Positions 13,461 through 23,487 of a stretch of DNA of 64,000 nt are shown here, piece by piece. The translations under genes were made by a program, and so were the position numbers. The stretch is from Candidatus Competibacteraceae bacterium (GTDB taxonomy: Bacteria > Pseudomonadota > Gammaproteobacteria > Competibacterales > Competibacteraceae): positions 1-64,000 of the forward strand of contig JAEUPW010000060.1 in the NCBI GenBank assembly GCA_016790045.1, given 5' to 3'. The notes under the pieces were generated by a model that did not search any database, was not told where the DNA came from, and was given only the letters and a program-made list of their open reading frames with translations. Numbering within the stretch: position 1 is the stretch's first letter; the number at the start of each line of letters is the position of its first letter.

Positions 13461-15125
13461 TCAGCCATCGCGCAGCATCCGGCGCAGGATCTTGCCGACG
13501 TTGGTCTTGGGCAGCTCCGAGCGAAACTCGACCCGGCGCGGCACCTTGTAGCCGGTCAGATGCTGGCGGCAATGCTCGATCAGCGCTTCGGCGCTCAGCC
13601 CCGGATCTTTCTTGACCACCACCACCTTGACCGCCTCGCCCGACCGCTCGTCGGGCACGCCCACGGCCGCCACTTCCAGCACGCCCGGATGCAGCGCCAC
13701 CACATCCTCGATTTCGTTGGGATAGACGTTGAATCCCGACACCAGAATCATGTCTTTCTTGCGGTCCACGATCCGGATATAGCCCCGTTCGTCCATGTAG
13801 CCCAAGTCGCCGGTTTTCAGGAAACCGTCCGGGGTCATGACCTTGGCGGTCTCGTCGGGGCGGTTCCAATAGCCGCGCATCACCTGCGGGCCGCGAACGC
13901 AAATTTCGCCCACCTGATCCTGGCCGATCCCCAATTCCCGGTTATCGTCGTTGCGGATCGACAGTTCGGTCGAGGAAATCGGCAGCCCGATGCTGCCGTT
14001 ATAATCCTTGAGATCCAGCGGGTTGATGCAAACCGCCGGCGAGGTTTCGGTCAGGCCGTAAGCCTCGATCAGCGCCGCGCCGGTGGTCTTCCGCCAGTTT
14101 TCCGCCACCGCGCGCTGCACCGCCATGCCGCCGCCGAGACTGAATTTCAAGGCGCTGAAATCCAGCCGATCAAAGCCGGGCGCGTTCAACAGAGCGTTGA
14201 ACAAGGTGTTGACGCCGGTGATGATGGTAAAGCGCACCTTGCCCAATTCCCTGACAAAACCCGCCAGATCGCGGGGGTTGGTGATGAGCACGTTACAACC
14301 GCCCGCCTTCATGAACGTCAGGCAATTGGCGGTGAGCGAAAAAATGTGATAGAGCGGCAGCGCGGTGATGACGACTTCTTCGGCCTGCTTGGTGAAAGGA
14401 CCGATCCAGGCGGACGCCTGCTGCAAGTTCGCCACCATGTTGCCGTGCGTCAGCATGGCCCCCTTGGCGACTCCGGTGGTGCCGCCGGTGTATTGCAAAA
14501 AAGCCAGATCGTCGTGCCCCAGCGGCGGCTCGGTCAAAGCGCCGCCCGCCCCGCTTTTCAAGGCCCCGGCAAACGGGATCGCGCCGGGAATGCGCCACGC
14601 CGGCACCAGCTTTTTGAGGCGCTTGACCGCGAAATTGACCAACAGCCGTTTGGGCCAGGGAAAGAGGTCGCCGATCTGGGTCATCACCACGGTCTTGACC
14701 GGCGTTTTGTCGAGCACTTTTTCCAGGGTGTGGGCGAAATTCTCGACGATGACGATGGCGACCGCGCCGGAATCGCTGAGCTGGTGCTCCAGCTCGCGGG
14801 CGGTATAAAGCGGATTGGCGTTCACCGCCACCAGGCCGGCGCGCAGCACGCCGAACAAAGCCACCGGATATTGCAGGATATTGGGCAGCATGAGGGCGAC
14901 CCGGTCGCCCTTGCGCAACCCCAAACCTTGCAGGAACGCGGCAAAGTCGCGGCTCAGGCGGTCGATATCGCGATAGCGCAAGGTGACGCCCATGTTCGAA
15001 TAGGCCGGCAACCGCGCAAACCGCGCGCAACTTTTTTGCAGGATATCCTTGATCGAAGCAAACTCGTTCAAATCGATTTCGGCCGGCACGCCCGAGGGAT
15101 AGCCGTTCAACCACCGTTTTTCCAT
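13461..15125 (-). CDS. fadD: Long-chain fatty acid-CoA ligase
   Basis: 554 residues. It is an AMP-forming ligase with the P-loop [15 protein letters not shown], the [10 protein letters not shown] motif, the hinge [19 protein letters not shown] and the catalytic Lys region [10 protein letters not shown] near the C-terminus. It activates fatty acids to acyl-CoA at the inner membrane, feeding the beta-oxidation genes nearby. The ATG at 15125 is chosen because a GGGAG Shine-Dalgarno precedes it and the N-terminus EKRWLNGYP matches this family. The frame stays open further upstream but without family similarity. Confidence 0.93.
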   Translation of the reverse strand: MEKRWLNGYPSGVPAEIDLNEFASIKDILQKSCARFARLPAYSNMGVTLRYRDIDRLSRDFAAFLQGLGLRKGDRVALMLPNILQYPVALFGVLRAGLVAVNANPLYTARELEHQLSDSGAVAIVIVENFAHTLEKVLDKTPVKTVVMTQIGDLFPWPKRLLVNFAVKRLKKLVPAWRIPGAIPFAGALKSGAGGALTEPPLGHDDLAFLQYTGGTTGVAKGAMLTHGNMVANLQQASAWIGPFTKQAEEVVITALPLYHIFSLTANCLTFMKAGGCNVLITNPRDLAGFVRELGKVRFTIITGVNTLFNALLNAPGFDRLDFSALKFSLGGGMAVQRAVAENWRKTTGAALIEAYGLTETSPAVCINPLDLKDYNGSIGLPISSTELSIRNDDNRELGIGQDQVGEICVRGPQVMRGYWNRPDETAKVMTPDGFLKTGDLGYMDERGYIRIVDRKKDMILVSGFNVYPNEIEDVVALHPGVLEVAAVGVPDERSGEAVKVVVVKKDPGLSAEALIEHCRQHLTGYKVPRRVEFRSELPKTNVGKILRRMLRDG

Positions 15126-15256
15126 TCCGCTCTCCCGTAGCCTCAATTCGGTCTGTTCGGCGCGCTCGGGCCGCCCGAGCTCCGCGGCGCCGGCGCGAGC
15201 GTTTTTTCCGCGCCAGGGTCCAAAGCGTGGCGGGGCCATGCGCCCGCTGCGGCTCG

Positions 15257-15290
15257 CGGTTCCGGCGCGAAACCGTTCGCGCCGGAACCG
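15257..15290. repeat. Perfect 15-bp inverted repeat in the fadD/bcp gap
   Basis: CGGTTCCGGCGCGAA (15257-15271) and its exact complement (15276-15290), separated by four bases, in the 240-base gap between divergent fadD and bcp. No T-run follows on either strand, so it is not an ordinary terminator. It could be a regulator-binding site or a leader hairpin. The rest of the gap holds no gene that I can see. Confidence 0.75.
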
Positions 15291-15365
15291 CCGGCAAATT
15301 TGTCCTAAACTTTTTTCGAGCCCCGCGAAACCTAAATTTAGACCCCCAGCCGCGAGATTCCCATC

Positions 15366-15827
15366 ATGAAATTGAAAATTGGCGACCCCGCTCCGATGTT
15401 TGTTGCGACCACCACCGACGGCGGCCGCGTCAGCTTGTCCGATTACTTCGGGACCAAGCTGGTGCTCTATTTTTATCCGATGGACGACACGCCAGGCTGC
15501 ACCAAACAAGCCTGCTCGCTGCGCGACCATTACCGGGAAATCCGCGGCCGGGGGGCGGACGTGCTCGGCGTTTCGACCCAGGACGCCGAATCGCACCAGC
15601 GCTTCACGGAGAAATACCAGATCAACTTCCCGCTGGTCGCCGACACGGATTCCGCGGTCGCTCACGCCTACGGCGCCATCGGCGGCGGCTTGATCGGCGC
15701 CGCCAAAAGCCTGTTTGGCGTGGCCAACCGCGTGACCTTCATCATCGACGAAAGCGGTCGCATCGCCCACATCATAGAGGCGCCCGATTGCGCCAACCAC
15801 GCCGATGAGGTATTGAAATTCCTCTAG
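15366..15827 (+). CDS. bcp: Thioredoxin-dependent peroxiredoxin Bcp (PrxQ)
   Basis: 153 residues. It has the AhpC/TSA fold with peroxidatic Cys in [14 protein letters not shown] and the second Cys five residues later, the C-x4-C arrangement of Bcp proteins that form an intramolecular disulfide. It reduces hydroperoxides using thioredoxin in the cytoplasm. It is divergent from fadD, and a long inverted repeat lies about 75 bases upstream. Confidence 0.93.
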   Translation: MKLKIGDPAPMFVATTTDGGRVSLSDYFGTKLVLYFYPMDDTPGCTKQACSLRDHYREIRGRGADVLGVSTQDAESHQRFTEKYQINFPLVADTDSAVAHAYGAIGGGLIGAAKSLFGVANRVTFIIDESGRIAHIIEAPDCANHADEVLKFL

Positions 15828-15858
15828 CCGCGCGCAGCGCGATCCCTGCCGGCTTGCT

Positions 15859-15894
15859 CTCGACCGAGAGGGTTCGTATGCTACGCCGGTCGAG
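15859..15894. repeat. 8-bp inverted repeat upstream of the PP2C unit
   Basis: CTCGACCG (15859-15866) and CGGTCGAG (15887-15894) with a 20-base interior, just after bcp. It could be an operator or the stem of a weak bcp terminator. No T-tract follows. Confidence 0.35.
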
Positions 15895-15988
15895 CGGCCC
15901 GTCCCGTCGCCGCCGAAATCAGACTCTTAGCGCGCAAATCGCCCGGAGTCGCGCCCGAAACGAAGAACGGCGGGACGATAGCGCTTAT

Positions 15989-16025
15989 TTGGCTCATTTT
16001 TTGCTGAGATTTCGCTTGGCTCAGC
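15989..16025 (+). promoter_or_regulatory. Direct repeats and hairpin before the 34-codon ORF
   Basis: TTGGCTCA occurs at 15989-15996 and again at 16016-16023. In addition GCTGAG (16003-16008) can pair with CTCAGC (16020-16025), which ends one base before the Shine-Dalgarno AAGGAGA (16027-16033). The layout fits either an operator or a leader hairpin that could mask ribosome entry. Confidence 0.4.
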
Positions 16026-16040
16026 TAAGGAGAATTTGGC

Positions 16041-16145
16041 ATGTCCGGGCGCTTTTTGAGTACCCTCTCCCCGCGTTACGGGCGGATGGCCCGCCGCGAG
16101 CGCTCGAGCGCGATGCCCGCCCATCGGTCGGAGGAACCGATGTGA
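16041..16145 (+). CDS. Small basic ORF (34 aa) coupled to the PP2C gene
   Basis: The ATG at 16041 is preceded by a near-ideal Shine-Dalgarno (AAGGAGA, seven-base spacing). The peptide starts MSGRFLSTLSPRYGR and is rich in Arg and Ser, with no transmembrane segment or known motif. Its TGA (16143-16145) overlaps the GTG start of the PP2C phosphatase (GTGA). It may be a real small protein or a leader peptide whose translation drives the phosphatase by coupling. I do not recognise a family. Confidence 0.5.
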   Translation: MSGRFLSTLSPRYGRMARRERSSAMPAHRSEEPM

Positions 16146-16966
16146 GCGCCCGCGAATCGGATCTCGCTTCGGGGTGGGAACGGGGCGCCGCCAGCCAGCT
16201 CGGCGGGCGCAAGGAACAACAAGATCGCTGGAGCCTGTTCTCCCCGCCTCGCCCGGACGGCTTGCTGGCGGTGCTCGCCGATGGCATGGGCGGCCACCTG
16301 GACGGCGCTCTGGGCGCGCAGACCGTGGCCGACGTGGCGCGGCGCTTTGTCCGGGACGCGGCGGAAGCGCTTTACGCCGACCCCGCCGGCGCGCTCGACC
16401 AACTGTGCCGGCAGATGCACGACGCCATCAACGCGCAGTCGGAAACGGCGCGCAGCACCGTGGTGATGGCCTGGCTGGACCGCGACCGGGCGCATTGGTT
16501 GAACGTTGGCGACAGCCGCTTGTACCATTTTCGCGAGGGGCAGCGGCTGATGCGGACCCGCGATCACTCGGCCGTCCAACTGTTGATGGATCTCGGCGAG
16601 ATCAGCGAATCCGACATGGCCAACCATCCGGCGCAAAACCGGCTCTACCGCTGTCTTGGCGGCGCGGAAATCCCCAAACCCGACGCGGGCCAATTCGCGA
16701 TCCAAGACGGCGATTTGCTGGTGCTCTGCTCGGACGGCGTCTGGGAGCACGTGACCGAAGCCGAGCTGTGGGAAACCACCCTGGCCCACGGTCCCGCCAC
16801 GGCCGCCCGCGCCCTGGCCGACGAGGCGGTCCGGCGCGGCGGCAACGTCGCGGATAACGCGACCCTGATCCTGCTGCGCGCCAGCGCCGGCACGGCCGCC
16901 CCGCCGCGCTGGCTGCGGCGCGTCTCCGCAGGTTTCGCCTCTTTGTTTCACGGCGAGCGCCAGTAG
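16142..16966 (+). CDS. PP2C-family protein serine/threonine phosphatase
   Basis: 274 residues from GTG 16142, which has GGAGGA at good distance. The metal-binding motifs are in order: GGRKEQQDRW, LADGMGGH, NVGDSRLYHF, TRDHSAVQ, LCSDGVWEHV and VADNATLILL. It is the stand-alone bacterial PppA/Stp type without a transmembrane segment, so it acts in the cytoplasm. The kinase gene follows after 63 bases, and the two probably form an opposing kinase/phosphatase pair. The reading frame is open back to 15854 but that part has no family similarity, and the 34-codon ORF overlaps the chosen start. Confidence 0.88.
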   Translation: MSARESDLASGWERGAASQLGGRKEQQDRWSLFSPPRPDGLLAVLADGMGGHLDGALGAQTVADVARRFVRDAAEALYADPAGALDQLCRQMHDAINAQSETARSTVVMAWLDRDRAHWLNVGDSRLYHFREGQRLMRTRDHSAVQLLMDLGEISESDMANHPAQNRLYRCLGGAEIPKPDAGQFAIQDGDLLVLCSDGVWEHVTEAELWETTLAHGPATAARALADEAVRRGGNVADNATLILLRASAGTAAPPRWLRRVSAGFASLFHGERQ

Positions 16967-17029
16967 CGGGCGGCCCGCGCCCCGCGCTCCAAGCCCGAAC
17001 CCGCGCCCCACGACTGAAAGGGAAGCCAG

Positions 17030-19726
17030 ATGACCGACGACACCAACGCGCTGCCCAAGGGCTTTAACCTGCACCGCTACCAAATCGAAAAGGTGCTCGG
17101 GGCCGGCGGGTTCGGCATCACCTATCGCGCCATTCACGAAGCGCTGGAGAACCAGGTCGCCATCAAGGAGTATTTTCCGGCCGAATGGGCCTACCGCGAC
17201 CACAACGGCACCACCGTGCGCGCCAACGCTCAAGGCCAGATCCCGGCCCGCAGCGGCGAACCGGCCTGCTACGACTGGGGCTTGCAGCGTTTTCTGGACG
17301 AAGCCAAGATCCTGGTGCAGATCAACCATCCCTGCGTGGTGCGGGTGCGGGATTATTTCACCGCCAACGGTTCCGCCTACATCGTCATGGAATACGAGGA
17401 CGGCGAATCCCTGAGTTCCCTGTTGCAGCGCGGCGGCATCCTGCCCGAATCCGAATTGCGCCACCTGCTGGACGACGTGATGCCGGCGCTGGACGCGGTG
17501 CACGGTCAGGGCTACCTGCACCGCGACCTCAAGCCCAGCAACCTGTACATCCGCAGCTGCGACACCCGGGTCATGCTGATCGATTTCGGCGCGGCCCGCC
17601 AGGCCTTGGGGCGGCGCACCCGCAGCGTCACCAGCGTGGTGACGCCGGGCTACTCCCCCATCGAACAGTACGTCACGGTCGGAGAAGATTACGGCCCCTG
17701 GACCGATATCTACGCGCTCGGGGCCGTGCTGTATCGCTGCATCACCGGCGCGCCGCCCATCGAAGCGCCGGGACGGGTGCTCAAAGACCCGGTGCAGCCC
17801 GCCGTGGAATGCGGGGCCGGACTGTATTCGCGCGGGCTGCTCAAGATCGCGGATCGGGCCTTGGCGGTGCGGCCCGAGGACCGGTTTCAGACCGTGGCGG
17901 CGATGCGCGAAGCGCTGGCGCTGGCCGATCGCACCAACGAGCGGGCGGATTTTTCCCAAGCCCCGCAACTGCGCTCCGACGCGCTCGAATTGGCCCCCCT
18001 GAACGGGGCCGCAGCCCGCCCCGCGCCATCCCAGCCGTCCAGACCTTTGACCTTGCCGCTGGAACAGGATCCCTGGAACGACGCCAGCCGGATGGATCGC
18101 CGCTCCAAACCCCGCTCCGACGGCGGCTCCGGCAACTCGGCCCCTTTTCAGCGCCCGGACCCTTCCGCGCCGAGCGCGAAGCTCTCGAACTGGTCGTTTT
18201 CCAATTTCGACGGCCAAAGTTCCGCCAACCCCGCCGAGCAAGGCTTTCAAGGCGCGAATCCCCGCGATTCGCTGCCGCTGCTCGACGAGCAGATATGGGA
18301 CAAACTGGGCGATTCCGCGGCGAAGGCGTCGGCGCCCGAGGCCGGCCGGGCCGCCCCCTCGGTCTCGTCGCCGAATTCCGGCCTCCAGCCCTCCTTGCTC
18401 AACCGTCCCCCCCAATCGGCGGTGGAACATTTGCGCAAGGCCTCGGCCAACCGCGCCGGGCGCAGCGCGCCCCCCGAGCACGCGAACGGCGCGGCCGATG
18501 CCGCTCCGGAGGATCAGCGCGGCGGCGAGGAAACCGCGCGCGCGCAAGACGCCGCGGAGGCTGCATCTTCGGCCGGACCGGGATTGGACGCCATCAGCTA
18601 CGGGTCGCAAACGCGGATCAACTGGCGCTGGATCATGCTGATGGTGTTCGCGATTTCCGGGCTTTCGGGAACCGGGCTGCTGGGCTACGAGTATTATCAG
18701 GCGCAGGAAGCCGAGCGCGCGCGGGATGAAACCACCTTGCGCCAGGCCCAACAAAAACAGCAGGAAGAAGAAAGCGCCCGCCTGGCCCAAGAGCAAGCCC
18801 AGAACACCGAGCGGGAAATCGCGCGCTACCTCGAACAGGCGCGAAGCGCCATCGCCGCCCGTGACTGGACGGCGGCCAAGGGCAATCTGGAGCGGGCGGC
18901 GCTTTTGAACCCCGATCACGCCGAAGTGGCGGCCGCCCGCACCGAGCTGCTCTCGGCCCAGCAGCCGGGCACCCGCTCCAAGACCCAGACCGACCCCAAA
19001 ACCGGCCTGCAACTGGCGTGGGTGGACGGCGGCTGCTTCACCATGGGCAGCCCGAACAACGAGCGGGATCGCGGCGGCGACGAACCCCCCCACCAGGTCT
19101 GCGTCAAAGGTTTCTGGATCGGCGGCACGGAAGTCACCAACGCCCAGTACCGGCGCTTCAAGCCCGACCACAACAGCGGCGCCTATCAGGCGCGGCCGCT
19201 GAACCGCGACGCCCAGCCCGCCGTCAATGTCAGTTGGGACAACGCCAAGGCTTTCGCCGAATGGCTGTCCTGGGAGGCGGGCACCGGCAAAAAGTTTCGC
19301 TTGCCGACCGAGGCGGAGTGGGAGCGCGCCGCCCGCGCCGGCACCGCCACCCGCTATTACTGGGGCAACGACATCGATCCGCGCTACGCCAACTTCTCCG
19401 ACCGCAACGATCCCTCCGGCGCCTCGGTCGGCAGCCTGGACGACGGGCAGGCGGTCACCGCGCCGGTCGCCAGCTATCAGCCCAACACGCTCGGCGCCTA
19501 CGACATGGCCGGCAACGTCTGGGAGTGGACCTGCTCGGAATACGCGCCGGATTACGGCGACCGCGAGCAGGCCTGCTCGGACAAGCGCGGCAACGAAGGC
19601 CTGCGGGTGGTGCGCGGCGGCTCCTGGAACAGCGGGCCCGGCGAGCTGCGCTCGGCCAAGCGCCTGGCCCGAAAACCCGATTATCGCGACGCGATGACCG
19701 GATTCCGGGTGCTGATGGAGGAATGA
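17030..19726 (+). CDS. Serine/threonine kinase with C-terminal FGE-sulfatase-like domain
   Basis: 898 residues. A Hanks-type kinase (about 16-300) shows glycine loop GAGGFG (24-29), VAIKEYFP, HRDLKPSN (from 164) and the IDFG Asp185. Residues 310-525 are low-complexity. One transmembrane helix (about 530-555) and a Gln/Glu coiled coil (to about 610) precede an FGE/SUMF1-like domain (about 655-898) starting at GGCFTMGSPN and ending VVRGGSW...TGFRVL. The two catalytic cysteines of true formylglycine-generating enzymes are absent, so this part is probably a binding or sensor module outside the membrane. AAGGGAAG precedes the ATG. The paired phosphatase lies directly upstream. Confidence 0.92.
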   Translation: MTDDTNALPKGFNLHRYQIEKVLGAGGFGITYRAIHEALENQVAIKEYFPAEWAYRDHNGTTVRANAQGQIPARSGEPACYDWGLQRFLDEAKILVQINHPCVVRVRDYFTANGSAYIVMEYEDGESLSSLLQRGGILPESELRHLLDDVMPALDAVHGQGYLHRDLKPSNLYIRSCDTRVMLIDFGAARQALGRRTRSVTSVVTPGYSPIEQYVTVGEDYGPWTDIYALGAVLYRCITGAPPIEAPGRVLKDPVQPAVECGAGLYSRGLLKIADRALAVRPEDRFQTVAAMREALALADRTNERADFSQAPQLRSDALELAPLNGAAARPAPSQPSRPLTLPLEQDPWNDASRMDRRSKPRSDGGSGNSAPFQRPDPSAPSAKLSNWSFSNFDGQSSANPAEQGFQGANPRDSLPLLDEQIWDKLGDSAAKASAPEAGRAAPSVSSPNSGLQPSLLNRPPQSAVEHLRKASANRAGRSAPPEHANGAADAAPEDQRGGEETARAQDAAEAASSAGPGLDAISYGSQTRINWRWIMLMVFAISGLSGTGLLGYEYYQAQEAERARDETTLRQAQQKQQEEESARLAQEQAQNTEREIARYLEQARSAIAARDWTAAKGNLERAALLNPDHAEVAAARTELLSAQQPGTRSKTQTDPKTGLQLAWVDGGCFTMGSPNNERDRGGDEPPHQVCVKGFWIGGTEVTNAQYRRFKPDHNSGAYQARPLNRDAQPAVNVSWDNAKAFAEWLSWEAGTGKKFRLPTEAEWERAARAGTATRYYWGNDIDPRYANFSDRNDPSGASVGSLDDGQAVTAPVASYQPNTLGAYDMAGNVWEWTCSEYAPDYGDREQACSDKRGNEGLRVVRGGSWNSGPGELRSAKRLARKPDYRDAMTGFRVLMEE

Positions 19727-19771
19727 ACGGGCGCGACGGTCAAGCCGGCGGCCGCGCCCGGCGGTCGGGGG

Positions 19772-20227
19772 TCAAGGGTTGCGGCGGCTGACCATGAACG
19801 TCGCGCTGCCCTCGACCACGACCTGATCCTGCACCTTGCACACCGTGTTCATCACCACCCGACGGCGCTCTCGGTTGATCTCCTGGATGGTGCACACGGC
19901 GGTGACGGTATCGCCGATCCGCACCGGCGCGATGAAGCGCAATTGCTGGTCCACGTAGACCGCCCCCGGTCCGGGCAGCCGGGTGCCGGCGACGCAGGAA
20001 ATCAACCCCGCGCAGAACATGCCGTGCGCGATGCGGCCCTTGAAGCGCGTCTGAGACGCGAACACTTCGTTGCAATGGATCGGATTGTTGTCGCCGGTCA
20101 ATCCGGCGAACATCACCACATCGGTTTCGGTGACGGTCTTGGCGTGAGACGCGCTCATGCCGACTTGCAAATCTTCCAGATAATAGCCGTGAATGCTGTC
20201 GTTGAGGCCTTCGTGCGTGGAGTACAT
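19772..20227 (-). CDS. MaoC-like (R)-specific enoyl-CoA hydratase
   Basis: 151 residues, a single hot-dog domain. The hydratase-2 motif is seen as FAGLTGDNNPIHCNEVFA (catalytic Asp and His) with FKGRIAHGM after it. Short proteins of this kind (PhaJ type) hydrate trans-2-enoyl-CoA to (R)-3-hydroxyacyl-CoA, linking beta-oxidation to polyhydroxyalkanoate synthesis, but no PHA synthase is in the window. GGAG precedes the ATG at 20227. It follows acuI on the same strand after 105 bases. Confidence 0.85.
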   Translation of the reverse strand: MYSTHEGLNDSIHGYYLEDLQVGMSASHAKTVTETDVVMFAGLTGDNNPIHCNEVFASQTRFKGRIAHGMFCAGLISCVAGTRLPGPGAVYVDQQLRFIAPVRIGDTVTAVCTIQEINRERRRVVMNTVCKVQDQVVVEGSATFMVSRRNP

Positions 20228-20309
20228 GCCCTATCTCCGGCGAAAATGGTTGGCGGGTGGCGGTTTTGAGCCGCGTCGAGCCGCGATAGCCTACACGACC
20301 TCGCGCGCT

Positions 20310-20326
20310 GGCGGGAATTTCCCGCC
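20310..20326. repeat. Palindrome between acuI and the MaoC gene
   Basis: GGCGGGAATTTCCCGCC is an eight-base perfect inverted repeat around one central base, just past the acuI stop and about 85 bases before the MaoC start. It could be an operator or a stem-loop. No T-run follows. Confidence 0.4.
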
Positions 20327-20332
20327 GCCGGC

Positions 20333-21340
20333 TCAGGCGTTCGGGTCCACCACCACCCGCCCCCGCACCTGGCCGGCCAGAATCGCCTCGGCCAAGCGCG
20401 GCACCTCCGCCAAGGGCACGACTTGGGTCACGCGCTCCAGCGCGGCGGCGGGCAAGTCGCGCGCCAGCCGCGCCCAAGCCGCCCGGCGCGGCTCCCGGGG
20501 ACACTGCACCGAATCCACGCCCAACAGCTTCACCCCGCGCAGGATGAACGGCATGACCGTGGTGGGCAAATCGGCCCCGCCGGCCAAACCGCAGGCCGCC
20601 ACCGCGCCGCCGTAATCGGTTTCCGCGAGCGCGCGGGCCAGAATCCGCCCGCCGACCGCATCGATCGCGCCCGACCAGCGCTGCGCTTCCAGCGGCCGGG
20701 AAGACTGATCCATTTCCGCGCGGCCGATCACCTGCTCCGCGCCCATCTCGCGCAAAAACGCTCCGTTTTCCGGCCGCCCGGTCAGCGCCGCGACCCGGTA
20801 GCCCAGCTTCGACAACAGCGCCACCGCCACGCTGCCCACCCCGCCGCTGGCCCCGGTCACCAGCACCGGCTTGTCCGCCTCTGGCCCGATCCCGGCCTCT
20901 TCCAAGGCGATCACCGCCAGCATGGCGGTGAAGCCCGCGGTGCCGATGGCCATGGCCCGGCGGCTGTCCAAACCTTCCGGCAGCGGCGTCAGCCACTCCG
21001 GTTTGACCCGCGCCCGCTGGGCGTAACCGCCCCAATAGCTCTCTCCCACGCCCCAGCCGGTGAGCACCACCCGGTCGCCGGGACGGTGATCCGGCGAGGC
21101 CGACTCCAGCACCGTCCCGGCCAAATCGATGCCGGGCACCAGCGGAAACCGGCGCACGATCTTGCCCTTGCCGGTGACCGCCAGGCCGTCTTTGTAGTTG
21201 AGCGACGAATATTCCACGGCGACCAAGACCGGTTCCGGCGGCAAATCGGCATCGGTCAGATTCGCCAGCTCGGCCACGGTCCGGCCCTCGCGCTGGTTCA
21301 CCACCAGCGCCTTCAGCGTCGTTGACTCGCTCGTATTCAT
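20333..21340 (-). CDS. acuI: Acryloyl-CoA reductase AcuI/YhdH (NADPH quinone-reductase family)
   Basis: 335 residues from ATG 21340, which has GGAGGGA upstream. It is a medium-chain dehydrogenase/reductase without zinc ligands. The YhdH/AcuI signature is LNYKDGLAVTGKGKIV, followed by FPLVPGIDLAGTV and the Rossmann loop VTGASGGVGSVA. The family reduces acryloyl-CoA to propionyl-CoA with NADPH. The gene is divergent from etfBA, and the MaoC hydratase lies downstream, which fits a role in short-chain acyl-CoA metabolism. Confidence 0.88.
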   Translation of the reverse strand: MNTSESTTLKALVVNQREGRTVAELANLTDADLPPEPVLVAVEYSSLNYKDGLAVTGKGKIVRRFPLVPGIDLAGTVLESASPDHRPGDRVVLTGWGVGESYWGGYAQRARVKPEWLTPLPEGLDSRRAMAIGTAGFTAMLAVIALEEAGIGPEADKPVLVTGASGGVGSVAVALLSKLGYRVAALTGRPENGAFLREMGAEQVIGRAEMDQSSRPLEAQRWSGAIDAVGGRILARALAETDYGGAVAACGLAGGADLPTTVMPFILRGVKLLGVDSVQCPREPRRAAWARLARDLPAAALERVTQVVPLAEVPRLAEAILAGQVRGRVVVDPNA

Positions 21341-21651
21341 AGCGCCTGTCCCTCCGAGCGACCTTTCGGCCAGGAAGTTGATTTTTTGACCCCGGAGCGC
21401 GATGGCTCGCGCCCGGGCGGCGCGCGACCTGTGCGCCGTGAAGCGCGCGGCCGCGCCGGCGGCCAAATCCCGCCGCTCGATCCAGTATAATGGGGCCAGC
21501 GCGCGATGGGGGCTAACGGTGTCCCCGCCGCGCGTTTCGGGTTGCGGCCCAGCCTGTAATATACTGATCGCGCAAGACCGGGCGATCGGCTGTGCCCGGC
21601 GCGCCAACAGCCTATTCCAACCAAGCGACCACTCCCACTAGAAGGTGAACG
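21341..21651. other. acuI/etfB divergent intergenic region
   Basis: 311 bases without a convincing gene. Two rightward -10-like boxes are visible, TATAAT at 21486-21491 and TAATAT (with TG before it) at 21557-21562, but neither has a good -35 at 16-18 bases. The second is nearer etfB and is the better candidate. The acuI and etfB Shine-Dalgarno sequences lie at the two ends. Confidence 0.5.
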
Positions 21652-22401
21652 ATGAAAACGCTAGTCGCTGTAAAACGGGTCGTCGATTACAACGTCAAGG
21701 TCCGGGCAAAAGCCGACGGCTCCGGCGTGGAAACCGCCAACGTCAAGATGTCCATGAACCCCTTCGACGAAATCGCCGTGGAAGAAGCCGTCCGCTTGCA
21801 AGAGGCCGGCAAGGTCCAGGAAATCGTGGCGGTCTCGCTGGGCGTCGCCGCCTGCCAGGACACCTTGCGCACCGCGCTGGCCATGGGCGCGGACCGGGGC
21901 ATTCTGGTGGAAACCGACGCCGAACTGCAACCGCTGGCGGTCGCCAAACTGCTCAAGGCCATCGTCGAGAAAGAAAAACCCGATCTGGTGATCCTCGGCA
22001 AGCAGGCCATCGACGATGACGCCAACCAAACCGGCCAGATGCTCTCGGCCCTGCTCGGTTGGCCTCAAGGCACCTTCGCCTCCAAAGTCGAGGTCGACGC
22101 CGGGACGGTCAAGGTGACCCGCGAGGTCGACGGCGGGCTGGAAACCGTGGCCCTCAAGCTCCCGGCGGTGGTCACCACCGATTTGCGCCTGAACGAGCCG
22201 CGCTTCGTCAAGCTGCCCAACATCATGAAGGCCAAGAAAAAGCCGCTGGACGTGCTCAAACCCGCCGATCTGGGGGTCGATCCCGCCCCCCGGCTCGCCA
22301 CGCTCAAGGTGCAAGAGCCGACCAAGCGCCAGGCCGGGATCAAGGTCGACACCGTCGCCGCCCTGATCGACAAGCTGCACAAAGAAGCCCACGTCATCTA
22401 A
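21652..22401 (+). CDS. etfB: Electron transfer flavoprotein beta subunit
   Basis: 249 residues, the normal size. The N-terminus [18 protein letters not shown] and the segment [15 protein letters not shown] are typical, followed by [15 protein letters not shown] and the AMP-binding region. With EtfA it takes electrons from acyl-CoA dehydrogenases and passes them to ETF-ubiquinone oxidoreductase. AAGGTG precedes the ATG. etfA starts 18 bases after the stop. Confidence 0.96.
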   Translation: MKTLVAVKRVVDYNVKVRAKADGSGVETANVKMSMNPFDEIAVEEAVRLQEAGKVQEIVAVSLGVAACQDTLRTALAMGADRGILVETDAELQPLAVAKLLKAIVEKEKPDLVILGKQAIDDDANQTGQMLSALLGWPQGTFASKVEVDAGTVKVTREVDGGLETVALKLPAVVTTDLRLNEPRFVKLPNIMKAKKKPLDVLKPADLGVDPAPRLATLKVQEPTKRQAGIKVDTVAALIDKLHKEAHVI

Positions 22402-22419
22402 CGTCACGGACAACGCATC

Positions 22420-23370
<951 letters not shown>

Positions 23371-23487
23371 ACGCTCCGGCTTTGATCGCCCGCCGCCCGC
23401 CGATCCCCGAACCGACGCCCGAGGATCGGCCGCGCGCGCGGCGGCGCGCTTGACCTTGCAGTGTCCGAGAATTCCAAGGAGACGCCC

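Noticed and set aside
16076..19171. Leftward 1031-codon open frame opposite the PP2C and kinase genes
   Set aside because: It mirrors two well-supported genes on the other strand and its translation is His/Gln/Arg/Gly-rich without any domain. Long antisense frames are expected at this GC content.
19000..19726. The C-terminal domain of the kinase as an active formylglycine-generating enzyme or sulfatase
   Set aside because: The catalytic cysteine pair is absent and no sulfatase gene is nearby.
21486..21491. TATAAT upstream of etfB as a promoter
   Set aside because: No acceptable -35 at the right distance. Kept only as a remark in the intergenic entry.
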